Origin: Arthrobacter sp. Y-9
GTDB lineage: Bacteria; Actinomycetota; Actinomycetes; Actinomycetales; Micrococcaceae
Assembly (NCBI RefSeq): GCF_029690065.1
Contig: NZ_CP121463.1
Coordinates: 1-64,000, forward strand
Direction of reading: 5' to 3'
Length of the DNA stretch: 64,000 bases
Below, one piece after another: positions 25,635-34,374 of this stretch. The notes under the pieces were generated by a model, which was not told the DNA's origin, ran no database searches, and was given only the letters and a program-made list of their open reading frames with translations. Both the position numbers and the translations under genes were made by a program. Every line of letters starts with the position of its first letter. The first letter of the stretch is position 1.

Positions 25635-26804
25635 TCAGAGCTTCGCGAGGTCCTCGCGCAGGGCGCGGACGACGGCGGTGGCGCGGCCGGCGTCGGGCTC
25701 CATCCAGTTGCTGAGGTAGCCGAAGCCGATGCCATGCTCAGGGTCGGCGAAGCCCAGCTGCCCGCCAGCGCCGTAGTGGCCGAAGCCCGCGGGGGTGAGG
25801 AGGTCCTGGTCGACGCCAGGCAGCTGGAACCCCGCGGCGAAACGGTCCTCGCCGGGGCCGGGGATGTCGAGCTCCAGCGGCCCCTCGCTCACGACCGTGA
25901 GCGCATCGGCCAGCGCTGCGTCGCCGAGGAGACGCGCGCCGTCGTCGTGCACCGTGGCCGACCAGAAGGCGGCCAGGGCGCGGGCCGTGGTGATGCCGCC
26001 CGCGGCGGGGAATTCGTGATGGTGGAACAGGGGGTCGTTGGCGCCGGTGTCCTCGCCCACGAGGGTCGCCGGCAGGGCGCCGCCCAGCTCCGGACCGTGG
26101 GCCGCGAACGGGTTGGGCAGGGACAGGCGGTCCTGGACACCTCGCAGGTAACCGTCCGACAGGCTGATGTGAGCCACGCGGTGCTCCTCCCCGGCCGGCA
26201 GGCCGAGCCAGCCCTCAGGATGCACGGGGCCGAAGACCTCGGCGAAGTGTTCGCCCGCGGTCTTGCCCGTCACCCGGCGGATCAGCTCGCCGCTCAGCCA
26301 GCCGTGGGTGATCGAGTGGTAGGCGTATCCGGCGCCGGGCTTCCAGAGGGGTTCCTGGTCTGCCAGCAGGGCCGTCATGAAGTCCCAGTCCAGCACCTGC
26401 TCCCGCGTGAGCGGCACCCGGACGGCCGCGAGCCCACCGCGGTGGCCGAGCGCCTCCCGCACCGTGAGCCGGTCCTTGCCCCGGGCTCCGAACTCCGGCC
26501 AGTAGGTGGCGAGAGGCGCGTCGTAATCGACGAGTCCCTGTTCCACCAGTCGGGCCACGAGCACGGACACCAGCCCCTTGGTGCAGGAGAAGATGACCGC
26601 GGCGGTGTCCTCCCCCCAGGGCTCCGCCGCCCGGGCGTCCTTCACGCCGCCCCAGAGGTCGACCACTTTCTCGCCGCCGCGGTAAACGGACAGGGCCGCG
26701 CCCATGTCCGGACGGCCGTCGAACCCTTCCACGAACGCTTGCCGGGTGCGCTCGAATCCGGGGGCGGTGGTGCCGTGGACGGCCGGGGTGGACGCGGTGC
26801 TCAT
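25635..26804 (-). CDS. Beta-lactamase-like serine hydrolase (esterase, class C fold)
   Basis: 389 aa from ATG 26804 behind GAGGATCC, no signal peptide. The catalytic SxxK is SCTKG near residue 73 (Ser-Cys-Thr-Lys). The YxN equivalent is probably the YAYHS segment (about 157-161), and HYGAGGQLGFADPEHGIGFGY near the C-terminus replaces the KTG region, as in the EstB-type esterases of family VIII. It probably cleaves esters or small peptides in the cytoplasm. It is a single gene, convergent with puo. Confidence 0.88.
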   Translation of the reverse strand: MSTASTPAVHGTTAPGFERTRQAFVEGFDGRPDMGAALSVYRGGEKVVDLWGGVKDARAAEPWGEDTAAVIFSCTKGLVSVLVARLVEQGLVDYDAPLATYWPEFGARGKDRLTVREALGHRGGLAAVRVPLTREQVLDWDFMTALLADQEPLWKPGAGYAYHSITHGWLSGELIRRVTGKTAGEHFAEVFGPVHPEGWLGLPAGEEHRVAHISLSDGYLRGVQDRLSLPNPFAAHGPELGGALPATLVGEDTGANDPLFHHHEFPAAGGITTARALAAFWSATVHDDGARLLGDAALADALTVVSEGPLELDIPGPGEDRFAAGFQLPGVDQDLLTPAGFGHYGAGGQLGFADPEHGIGFGYLSNWMEPDAGRATAVVRALREDLAKL

Positions 26805-26960
26805 GGGGATCCTCTCGGGAGTGCCGTGCAGGGGAATGCGTGATGTCAGTCCGAAGCTATCGCGTTTCGGTGTCCGGTGGTGGGGATTCCGGTCCGTTCT
26901 GTGGGCTTCCCCTCCGGCCGTGGGGCTGGACGCGGCACGCAGGACGCCTAGGCTGGTCTC

Positions 26961-27338
26961 ATGCGAGTGAAGATGTGCAGTATCCATGTGACCGACCCCG
27001 CCGCGGCCCACGCCGTCTACACCGAGAAGTTCGGTTTCGACACCCTGATGGCGATCCCCGAGGCCAATCTCTTCATCGTCCAGGACGCCTCCATTCCGGG
27101 CGGCCCGGGCCTGCTGCTCGAACCGAGTGACAACCCCATCGGCGAGGACTACCGCTCCCGCGTCTACGAAGCCGGGATGCCGGCGATCGTCTTCGGCGTC
27201 GAGGACGTCGCCGCCGAGGCCACGCGTCTCGCCGCCGCCGGACTGCGCGTGGTCGGTGAGCCCGTCGTGGACCCGTCCGGGACCTACGTGGACGTGGACG
27301 ACTCCTGCGGCAACCTCATCCGCCTGCACCAGGACTGA
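26961..27338 (+). CDS. VOC-family (glyoxalase-like) protein
   Basis: 125 aa from ATG 26961. The N-terminal MCSIHVTDPAAAHAVYTEKF and C-terminal DPSGTYVDVDDSCGNLIRLH show the paired VOC modules with an acidic residue near the end as metal ligand. No substrate can be read. The next gene starts 2 nt after its stop, so the two are probably coupled. Confidence 0.85.
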   Translation: MRVKMCSIHVTDPAAAHAVYTEKFGFDTLMAIPEANLFIVQDASIPGGPGLLLEPSDNPIGEDYRSRVYEAGMPAIVFGVEDVAAEATRLAAAGLRVVGEPVVDPSGTYVDVDDSCGNLIRLHQD

Positions 27339-27339
27339 T

Positions 27340-28125
27340 GTGGATTCCCTGACCTTCCTGTACGTCCCGGGCGTCACGCCGGGGAAATGGATCCGCCGCT
27401 GGGAAGAGCGGATGCCGCAGATCGCGCTGGAGCGCCGCCTGGTGGACGACGACGCCGCGGCCACCCTGGCGCTGCTCGATGCCGGTGAGGCGGACCTCGC
27501 CTTCGTCCGCGTCCCCGCCGGGACCGCCGCGACGCTGCGTGAGGGCCGTTTCGCGATCCCGCTCTACGAGGAGCAGCAGGCCGTGGTGGCCGCCAAGGGC
27601 CACGAGATCACTGCCTTCGAGGAGCTCGCCCTGGAGGACCTGGAGGGCGAGACGATTCTCGACAACTCCCTCGAGGGACTGCAGGCGCTGGGCGGGCTGG
27701 AGATGGCGCTCGAGGTCGTGGCCAGCGGCGCCGGGCTTCTGGTCCTGCCGCTGCCCGAGGTACGGCACCTGAACAATCCGGACGTCGTGGCCCGGCGCCT
27801 GCATGACACCGCGCCGAGTGAGATCGTCCTCGTGTGGCGGCAGGACGCGGATTCGGACCGGATCCAGGAGTTCGTGGGGATCGTCCGTGGACGCCGCGCC
27901 GATTCCGGTCGCCAGCCCTCGGTGAACCAGGAGCAGCAGGCGCAGGCGGCGAAGGCCCGGAAGACGCGCAGCGCCGTGGCCGGAGCTCACGGGGCGTCCA
28001 AGGGCAAGAGCGGCGCCCAGAAGGGGCGATCGGGCGGGAAGCCGGCCCCGGGGAAGCCAGGTGGCGGCAAAGGGTCCGGTCGCGGGCGCGGCAAGCCGCC
28101 GTCGTCGGGCCGCAAGGGGCGCTGA
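27340..28125 (+). CDS. LysR-type effector-binding domain without HTH, with basic tail
   Basis: 261 aa from GTG 27340. It begins directly with SLTFLYVPGVTPGKWIRRW, which corresponds to the first strand of a LysR substrate-binding domain; DAGEADLAFVR and VVASGAGLLVLPLPEV are the usual internal landmarks. The ~60-residue HTH part of a LysR regulator is absent and no frame upstream supplies it. The last ~70 residues are Lys/Arg/Gly/Ser/Pro-rich (KGKSGAQKGRSGGKPAPGKP), like a histone H1-type tail. It may bind a ligand and nucleic acid by a different route. Coupled to the VOC gene. Confidence 0.75.
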   Translation: MDSLTFLYVPGVTPGKWIRRWEERMPQIALERRLVDDDAAATLALLDAGEADLAFVRVPAGTAATLREGRFAIPLYEEQQAVVAAKGHEITAFEELALEDLEGETILDNSLEGLQALGGLEMALEVVASGAGLLVLPLPEVRHLNNPDVVARRLHDTAPSEIVLVWRQDADSDRIQEFVGIVRGRRADSGRQPSVNQEQQAQAAKARKTRSAVAGAHGASKGKSGAQKGRSGGKPAPGKPGGGKGSGRGRGKPPSSGRKGR

Positions 28126-28144
28126 GCGCGCGGCTGCCTGTTCG

Positions 28145-28229
28145 TTAAACGCCGAGTTCGGGGGTTCCTTCCGGTTTCGTGGCCTGCAGACCACGGTTTC
28201 GGAAGGAACCCCCGAACTCGGCGCTTTAA
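28145..28229. repeat. Long intergenic hairpin, family 1 copy a
   Basis: A perfect 22-bp stem (28151-28172 with 28201-28222), extended by TTAAA/TTTAA outside and CGTGG/CCACG inside, lies between two convergent genes. The 72-nt core has the same length as the hairpin at 63592-63663 and shares both arms; one C-G pair here is G-C there. It may also end transcription of both genes. Confidence 0.85.
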
Positions 28230-28247
28230 GCGGTGGGGCGGTGTGCG

Positions 28248-29744
28248 TCAGACGGCCGCGGGGACCTGCTCCGGCTCGGTGTCCGTCGCGGTCTCGGTGG
28301 CCGGTGACTGCTCGCCGTCGCGCTTCTTGCGGCCCTTGCCGTAGCGGAAGTGGAAGAACACGTAGCAGGCCACCGTGAACGGGACGCCGATGTAGAGAGC
28401 TGCGACCTGGGTGGGGTCGAAGGCGATGCCGACCATCGAGGCGAAGCAGGCCGTGAAGGCCAGGATCGGCACGAGCGGGAAGAACGGCGCCCGGTACGGC
28501 AGGGTGCGCACGTCGCCGCCGTTGCGGACGAAGGCCCGGCGGTGGAAGAAGTGCGACGCCGCGATGGACATCCACACGGCCACCGTGGCGAACGCGGCGA
28601 TCGAGATGAGCACCAGGTACACCGTGGTCGGGGCGACGATGCTGCTGACCAGAGACGCCAGACCGCCCACGAGGCTGACGAGGAGCGCGATCATCGGGAT
28701 GCCCCGCTTGGTGAGCTTCGCGAAGGCCTTGGGGGCGTGGCCCTCGTCGGCCAGGGAGAACAGCATGCGGGCGCAGGAGTACAGGCCGCTGTTGCCGGCG
28801 GAGAGCAGTGCGGTGATGACCACGAAGTTCATGATGTCCGCGGCGTACGGGATGCCGAGCTCGGAGAACACCGTGACGAAGGGGCTCTCGTCGAGGCCGG
28901 CCTTGTCGTAGGGGATGGTGGCCGCGATGACGGTGATCGCGCCGATGAAGAAGATGACCAGACGGAGCACCGTGGTGCGCATGGCGCGGGGCACGCTGCG
29001 GACGGGGTCGGCGGTCTCACCGGCGGCGACGCCGATCAGCTCGGAGCCGGAGAACGCGAAGAGCACGGCGAGCACGGTGACCATCACACCGGTGAAGCCG
29101 TTCGGGAACAGGCCGCCCGGGGTGTTGAAGTTCTCGAAGAGGTGCGGGTAGTGGCCCTGCGCGGCCGGGTGGAAGCCGATCAGCGCGGCGCCGCCCAGGA
29201 TGATCAGGCCGACGACGGCGGCGACCTTGATCATGGCGAACCAGAACTCGCTCTCACCGAACACGCGGGAGGAGATGGCGTTCATGGTGAACAGCACGGC
29301 GGCGAAGATCAGGCAGAAGATCCAGACCGGCACGTCCGGGAACCAGCGCTGCATCATGACGCCGGCCGCCGTGAACTCGGAGCCGATGGCGACGGCCCAG
29401 GTCAGCCAGTACAGCCATGCGGTGGTGAAGCCGGTGGCGGGGCCCATGGTGCGGGCGGCGTAGATGTGGAAGGCGCCGGAGACCGGGTACGCGATGGCCA
29501 GCTCGCTCAGACAGGCCATCACGAGATACACGACGACGGCGCCGATCAGGTACGCGATCACGGCGCCGAGCGGGCCGGCCTGGGAGATCGTGTAGCCGGA
29601 GCTGACGAAGAGGCCGGAGCCGATCACTCCGCCGAGTCCGATCATCACCAGGTGCCGGGTGTCCATGGACCGCCGGAGCCCTTGCTGAGGTGGTTCGGGC
29701 GTCGATTCCTTCACGCCGGATTCGTGGAGCGGGACAGCGCTCAT
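28248..29744 (-). CDS. APC-family amino acid permease
   Basis: 498 aa with twelve predicted membrane helices, beginning HLVMIGLGGVIGSGLFVSSG, the consensus first helix of the AAT/APC amino acid permeases. The helix 6-8 segment FSGSELIGVAAGETADPVRSVPRAMRTTVLR is likewise family-typical. It imports an amino acid or GABA-like compound by proton symport; the precise substrate is unknown. The C-terminal ~30 residues are charged and Thr/Glu-rich. ATG at 29744 behind GGAGG. Stand-alone gene. Confidence 0.92.
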   Translation of the reverse strand: MSAVPLHESGVKESTPEPPQQGLRRSMDTRHLVMIGLGGVIGSGLFVSSGYTISQAGPLGAVIAYLIGAVVVYLVMACLSELAIAYPVSGAFHIYAARTMGPATGFTTAWLYWLTWAVAIGSEFTAAGVMMQRWFPDVPVWIFCLIFAAVLFTMNAISSRVFGESEFWFAMIKVAAVVGLIILGGAALIGFHPAAQGHYPHLFENFNTPGGLFPNGFTGVMVTVLAVLFAFSGSELIGVAAGETADPVRSVPRAMRTTVLRLVIFFIGAITVIAATIPYDKAGLDESPFVTVFSELGIPYAADIMNFVVITALLSAGNSGLYSCARMLFSLADEGHAPKAFAKLTKRGIPMIALLVSLVGGLASLVSSIVAPTTVYLVLISIAAFATVAVWMSIAASHFFHRRAFVRNGGDVRTLPYRAPFFPLVPILAFTACFASMVGIAFDPTQVAALYIGVPFTVACYVFFHFRYGKGRKKRDGEQSPATETATDTEPEQVPAAV

Positions 29745-30056
29745 GGATCCTCCAGGGGGTGGTGCAGCGGTGAAACGGGCGCGCGGAGGCCGCCGGTCAG
29801 GACCGGATTCTGCAAGGGTTGCGGTTTCAGGGTAGGGGTTGATCGTTCCCCTGCGACCATGTTGGTGATCAAGCTAACACCGGGTGCGCGGCGGCCTGAG
29901 ACCTTCGCCACAGCGGTTAAGGATCCTCAAGGAAGGGCCGCGTGGAGGCGGTTTGAGCAACAGGAGCGCTGATGCTCGTCGCTCAATGTTTCAAGTATCG
30001 CTGATGAATGGTGCTATGGTTCCCCGCCGTCCGACGGGGGAACTCACTGCGCCGAG

Positions 30057-30127
30057 CTGAACTCGCTATTCCGGGGCCGATCTCGCTGTCCTTGGTCGCG
30101 AGGTCGGACGGGGGATAGCGAGTTCAG
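30057..30127. repeat. Long intergenic hairpin, family 3 copy a
   Basis: Arms 30057-30086 and 30098-30127 pair through CTGAACTCGCTAT/ATAGCGAGTTCAG and GATCTCGC/GCGAGGTC, with an unpaired internal stretch. It is 71 nt long like its partner at 54288-54358. It lies in the 440-bp gap (29745-30184) between two minus-strand genes, downstream of the BASS transporter. The rest of that gap contains an imperfect CCCCG/CGGGG hairpin near 30022-30040 and no gene. Confidence 0.8.
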
Positions 30128-30184
30128 CGTGGGGTGGGGTGAGCGAGGGGCACGGATGGGGCAGGGCGGAGCCGCCGGGGCCCG

Positions 30185-31153
30185 TCAGTCGTTGAGCGGT
30201 TTCCGCGCCAGCCAGGCCGCCACGACCGCGCCGGAGATGTTGTGCCATACCGAGAACACGGCCGAGGGGAGGGCCGCGAGCGGACTGAAGTGCGCGTTCG
30301 CCAGGGTGGCCGCCAGCCCCGAGTTCTGCATGCCCACCTCGAACGCCAGGGCGCGCCGGGCCCGCCCGTCGAGCCGGCCGATCTTCCCGGCCAGGTAGCC
30401 CAGGCCCAGGCCGAAGCCGTTGTGCAGCACCACGGCCAGGAACACGATCCCGCCGGCCGCCACGAGCTTGGACGCGCTTCCGGCCACGACCACGGCGACG
30501 ATCAGCGAGATGACCACGGCCGACGCCCAGGGCAGGACCGGCAGCACCCGGGCGACGGCCTTCCGGAGGAAGAGCCGCGCGAGCAGACCCGCGACCACCG
30601 GAAGCAGCACCGTCTTGAGGATGTCCAGGACCATGCCGCCGGCGTCGATGTGGAGGAAGGAGCCGGCCAGGAGGAGCGTCAGGGCCGGGGTGACGAGGGG
30701 CGCGATCAGGGTCGAGACCGAGGCGACCGCCACGGACAGCGCGACATCGCCCTTCGCGAGGAACGCCATGACGTTCGACGCGGTGCCCGACGGCGCGCAG
30801 CCCACCAGGATGACGCCCACGGCCAGCTCGGGCGGCAGCTGCAGCAGCACGGCGATGGCCCACCCCGCGCCCGGCATGATCACGTAGTGCGCCACGATCC
30901 CGAGCAGGACCGCCCAGGGGCGCCGGGCCACGGAGGCGAAATCCGGGGGCGTGAGCGTCAGGCCCATGCAGAACATGATGACGCCCAGCAGATACGGCAC
31001 GGACGGGGTCAGGGGGGTGAAGGCTGCGGGCGCCACGAAGCCCGCGATGCCTGCCGCGAGGACCAGGAGCGGGAACACCGTCACCGCCAGGCGGGCCACC
31101 TTAGCTTCGGCGGCCAGGGCGGGATTCTCCAGTGAAGTGCTGTCCGTGGGCAT
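30185..31153 (-). CDS. Bile acid:sodium symporter (BASS) family transporter
   Basis: 322 aa from ATG 31153. About ten membrane helices; the segment VILVGCAPSGTASNVMAFLAKGD (about 130-152) is the sodium-binding crossover motif of the BASS family, and EVGMQNSGLAATLA (about 280-293) is the second. It likely imports an organic anion such as a keto acid or pantoate; the substrate cannot be fixed. Single gene between a repeat hairpin and the divergent MoaF-like gene. Confidence 0.92.
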   Translation of the reverse strand: MPTDSTSLENPALAAEAKVARLAVTVFPLLVLAAGIAGFVAPAAFTPLTPSVPYLLGVIMFCMGLTLTPPDFASVARRPWAVLLGIVAHYVIMPGAGWAIAVLLQLPPELAVGVILVGCAPSGTASNVMAFLAKGDVALSVAVASVSTLIAPLVTPALTLLLAGSFLHIDAGGMVLDILKTVLLPVVAGLLARLFLRKAVARVLPVLPWASAVVISLIVAVVVAGSASKLVAAGGIVFLAVVLHNGFGLGLGYLAGKIGRLDGRARRALAFEVGMQNSGLAATLANAHFSPLAALPSAVFSVWHNISGAVVAAWLARKPLND

Positions 31154-31418
31154 GCCCTCATGCTGGCACGACGGCGGGTGGGAGCCAAAGCGCGGCCGGC
31201 GCCCGGCGTCGCACATCCTCGGCGCCTGGTGCCCGCCGGCGCCCGCGGAACCGGACGCGACTTGCCCTCCGCGGTACGCCGGTTGACTCTCGGTGCCCGA
31301 ACGAAGGGCCCGTTCTTGTTGGGGCCCGCCCCCGGATCAACCATGAAGTGACGTGGATAACACCGAAGACCCCGCGCGGGAGCACCGCGCGGACGGGCTG
31401 AGGACCGGGAGGAACACT

Positions 31419-32216
31419 GTGACCACAACGACCGAGACCGACTCCGACGACTGGCGGACGTACGACGAATTCGCCGCGGGCATCGACAGCTACCGGCTGC
31501 CGTCCGCAAACCTGACCGGCACGGTCCTGGACATCACCCTCGAGGACGGCACGAACCTCCTGCTCACCTTCGGGGAGCACCAGGTCAGCTGGCGGGCGGA
31601 GGGGCGGATCCAGGAGAACGGCGCCACCGATCCCTACGACGCGGTCGCCGTGCGGGAGGATGTCTTCTTCGTCAATCTGCCGCTCGAAAGCCGGGAGCGG
31701 GAGTCGCTCACCCTCGTCTACTCGGCCACCACCCGCCGGGCCACCGCGGTGCGCTCGCGGATCGCGGCGGAGGCGGTCGACGGCACGCCGCAGGTGCAGC
31801 AGGACTTCTGGGCCGGCGTCGTCGGCGGCGGGGAGGCGACGGGCGAGGCGCCCGGCCCGAGCCGAGACCTGATCGGCAAGCGAAACATCTACCGCTACAG
31901 CCCGGAACACCTCTATGAACACGTCTACATCTCCAGCCGGCGCTACGCCTGGCAGTGTCTTCAGGGCGTGCAGCGCGGTCACGGGGACATGGACCTCTCC
32001 ACGGTCTGGAAGTTCGACGACGGCCTGTACCTCTTCTGCTTCCGCGAGTTCCGGATCGCGGTGGCGAGCGTCTGGCTGCACGATCTCGGCTACCAGCTCC
32101 GGACCACGGGGATCTTCCTCGGGCTCAACGGGGCGGGAGAGTCCGAGCATTCGCGGGCCGGGGGCCACATCTATCCGCTGGGGTCGGTGTCGTATCCCGA
32201 TGAACAGCCGGTCTGA
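31419..32216 (+). CDS. MoaF-like (calycin fold) protein
   Basis: 265 aa from GTG 31419, 7 nt behind GGGAGG. Two beta-rich halves are seen, TVLDITLEDGTNLLLTFGEH (about 35-54) and YEHVYISSRRYAWQCLQGV (about 165-185) with LYLFCFREFRIAVASVW after it, as in MoaF proteins. That family was named from a monoamine-induced gene in Klebsiella and is not the molybdopterin MoaA-E set. It could bind a small amine or aromatic. It is the first gene of a unit with an importer, an amidohydrolase and, convergent to them, a GMC oxidoreductase. Confidence 0.65.
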   Translation: MTTTTETDSDDWRTYDEFAAGIDSYRLPSANLTGTVLDITLEDGTNLLLTFGEHQVSWRAEGRIQENGATDPYDAVAVREDVFFVNLPLESRERESLTLVYSATTRRATAVRSRIAAEAVDGTPQVQQDFWAGVVGGGEATGEAPGPSRDLIGKRNIYRYSPEHLYEHVYISSRRYAWQCLQGVQRGHGDMDLSTVWKFDDGLYLFCFREFRIAVASVWLHDLGYQLRTTGIFLGLNGAGESEHSRAGGHIYPLGSVSYPDEQPV

Positions 32217-32337
32217 CCCGACGTCGCGGCCCGGAGCCGCCCCCACCCGACCGTCCGGCCCAGGTCCGGACACCACCACCCCGGGCGAGAGCCCACGGAC
32301 CGCCGCGATGGCGCGGCGGACAAGCAGGAGGAACACC

Positions 32338-33504
32338 ATGAAGAAAACAGCACTGGGCTCGCTTGCCGCCCTCGCCGCCGCGGCGCTCGTCCTCTCGGGG
32401 TGTTCCGGCGCGGACGGGGGAGGCGGTGGCGGCTCGATCGTCGTCGGCTCCGTCAACACCAAGTCCGGCGCGGCGACCTTCCCCGAATCCTCGCTCGCGG
32501 CGAAGGCCGTCTTCGACGCCTTCAATGACGCGGGCGGCCTGAACGGGAAGAAGATCGATTACAAGGCGCTCGACGACAAGGGCGACCCGGCCGGCGCCAC
32601 CGCCGCGGCGCGCGAGCTCGTCGGGTCCGACGAGGCGGTCGCCATGGTCGGCTCCGCCAGTCTGCTCGAATGCGATCTCAACGCCAAGTACTACGAGCAG
32701 CAGGGCATCGTGTCCGTGCCCGGCATCGGCGTGGACACGGGCTGCTTCAACAACAAGAGCATCTCCCCGGCCAACGTCGGCCCGTACAACGACATGACCC
32801 TCACCCTGACCTACGGGTCCGAGGTCAAGAAGCTGAACGACATCTGCATCCTGCTCGAGATCGCGGGATCCACGCGGCCCAGCTACCAGGCCGCCATCGA
32901 CAAGTGGACCGCGGCCACCGGGAAGAAGCCCAAGTACGTCGACGACACCGTGCCGTACGGCGCCGCGGACTACACGCCGTACATCGTCAAGGCACGCCAG
33001 CAGGGCTGCAAGGCGCTCGCTGTCAACGGCGTGGAGCCGGACGCGATCGCGCAGGTCAAGGCCGCGAACGCCCAGGGCTGGAACGACGTCACCTGGCTGT
33101 TCCTGACCAGCACCTACAGCGAGAACTTCGCCAAGGCCGTGGACAACGCCGGCGCCGGGATCTACGTCCCCGCCGAGTTCTACCCCTTCACGGAGCAGAG
33201 CGACATCACCAAGGAATGGCGCGATCTCATGACGAAGAACAACATCCCGCTGACGTCCTTCAGCCAGGGCGGTTTTCTCGCGGCGAAGCACTTCATCGAG
33301 GCTCTCAAGACCATCAAGGGGGACGTCACCCGCGAGTCGGTGGCGAAGGCCCTCCGCGACGCCGCTCCGATGTCCAATCCGATGATCGGCGACCCGTACA
33401 AGTTCGGGCAGGTCCCCGCGGCCGGCTGGCCCATCGTGCTCAAGTCCGGCACGCATCGCTGGGAGAAGGCGGCCACCGACTGGTTGCGCCTTCCGAAGAG
33501 CTGA
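32338..33504 (+). CDS. ABC importer substrate-binding lipoprotein (Leu/Ile/Val-binding type)
   Basis: 388 aa. Lipoprotein signal with lipobox LVLSGC (Cys at about residue 22). The mature part is a type I periplasmic binding fold of the LivJ/LivK class: VVGSVNTKSGAATFPESSLAAKAVF near the start and ALDDKGDPAGATAAARELV after it. It captures the substrate outside the membrane for the LivH/LivMG/LivF products encoded next. ATG 32338 behind GGAGG. Ligand unknown; the neighbours suggest an amine, amide or alcohol. Confidence 0.92.
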   Translation: MKKTALGSLAALAAAALVLSGCSGADGGGGGGSIVVGSVNTKSGAATFPESSLAAKAVFDAFNDAGGLNGKKIDYKALDDKGDPAGATAAARELVGSDEAVAMVGSASLLECDLNAKYYEQQGIVSVPGIGVDTGCFNNKSISPANVGPYNDMTLTLTYGSEVKKLNDICILLEIAGSTRPSYQAAIDKWTAATGKKPKYVDDTVPYGAADYTPYIVKARQQGCKALAVNGVEPDAIAQVKAANAQGWNDVTWLFLTSTYSENFAKAVDNAGAGIYVPAEFYPFTEQSDITKEWRDLMTKNNIPLTSFSQGGFLAAKHFIEALKTIKGDVTRESVAKALRDAAPMSNPMIGDPYKFGQVPAAGWPIVLKSGTHRWEKAATDWLRLPKS

Positions 33505-33513
33505 GGTCCCCGC

Positions 33514-34374
33514 ATGCTTGAAGGCGCACTCTCCGGCCTCGCCGCCGGAGGACTCTACGCGGTGCTGGGGGTCTGTCTGACCCTCATGTCCCGGCTGGTC
33601 CGGGTGGTGAACTTCGCCCAGACGGCCACCGGGATGTTCGGCGGATTCTGCGCGGTGTGGCTCGTCACCCGGGGCGGACTGCCGGTGTGGCTGGGGTCGG
33701 TGATCGGGGTGCTGATCGGGGGCCTGCTGGCCGCGGCGATCGGCTGGATCGCCGCCACCTGGCTGTCCGAGGCGAGCACGACCAACCGGTCCGCCATGAC
33801 GGTCGGACCGCTCCTGCTCCTGGTCTCCCTGTCGTTCATCCTCTTCGGCAACAAGCCCCAGCCCTTCGCGCCGCTGGTGCCCGGGCCGGCGCTCGTGGTC
33901 GGCGGGGTCGCGATCAGCTGGGTGGCCGTGGTCATGGTCGTCATGGCGGTCGCTGTCGCGGGCGCGGTGCACTGGCTCCTCACGCACACGAGCGTCGGGA
34001 CGCGGCTGCGGGCGCTCAGTGAGCGGCCGACGACGGCGGAGCTCCTGGGCATCCGCTCGCGTCCCCTGTCGATCGCGGTCTGGTTCGTCACCGGCGTCGT
34101 GAGCTCCTTCGCGATCATCCTGGTGGCGCCCTCCCAGGCGAACGACGCGACGAGCCTCGCGATGCTGATCGTGCCGGCCGCCGCGGCCGCCCTCCTGGGC
34201 GGTTTCCGCCGCCTCAGCCTTGCGGTGGTGGGCGGTCTGGTGCTGGGGATGCTCTCCGGCCTGGTCGCCCAGATCGACGGGGTGGCCTTCATCCGCAACT
34301 TCCTGCCGTTCCTGCTCATCGTGATTCTGCTGCTGTGGACGCAGCGCAAGGAGGTGTGGGATGCGGCGCGCTGA
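33514..34374 (+). CDS. Branched-chain-amino-acid-type ABC permease (LivH-like)
   Basis: 286 aa with about eight membrane helices. It opens with EGALSGLAAGGLYAVLGVCLTL and contains VVNFAQTATGMFGGFCAVWL, the LivH family pattern. It forms half of the membrane channel with the LivM part of the next protein. Its 3' end overlaps the next gene by 14 nt. Confidence 0.92.
   Translation: MLEGALSGLAAGGLYAVLGVCLTLMSRLVRVVNFAQTATGMFGGFCAVWLVTRGGLPVWLGSVIGVLIGGLLAAAIGWIAATWLSEASTTNRSAMTVGPLLLLVSLSFILFGNKPQPFAPLVPGPALVVGGVAISWVAVVMVVMAVAVAGAVHWLLTHTSVGTRLRALSERPTTAELLGIRSRPLSIAVWFVTGVVSSFAIILVAPSQANDATSLAMLIVPAAAAALLGGFRRLSLAVVGGLVLGMLSGLVAQIDGVAFIRNFLPFLLIVILLLWTQRKEVWDAAR

Noticed and set aside
23880-26820. 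Shared GAGGATCCCCATGAG start context of the TetR and serine hydrolase genes
   Set aside because: It is a ribosome site plus a BamHI-like GGATCC; a related form precedes the APC permease too. Chance and a common start preference explain it.
31154-31418. Riboswitch or leader in the gap before the MoaF-like gene
   Set aside because: No recognisable aptamer core or terminator/antiterminator pair was seen; the gap appears to hold only divergent promoters.
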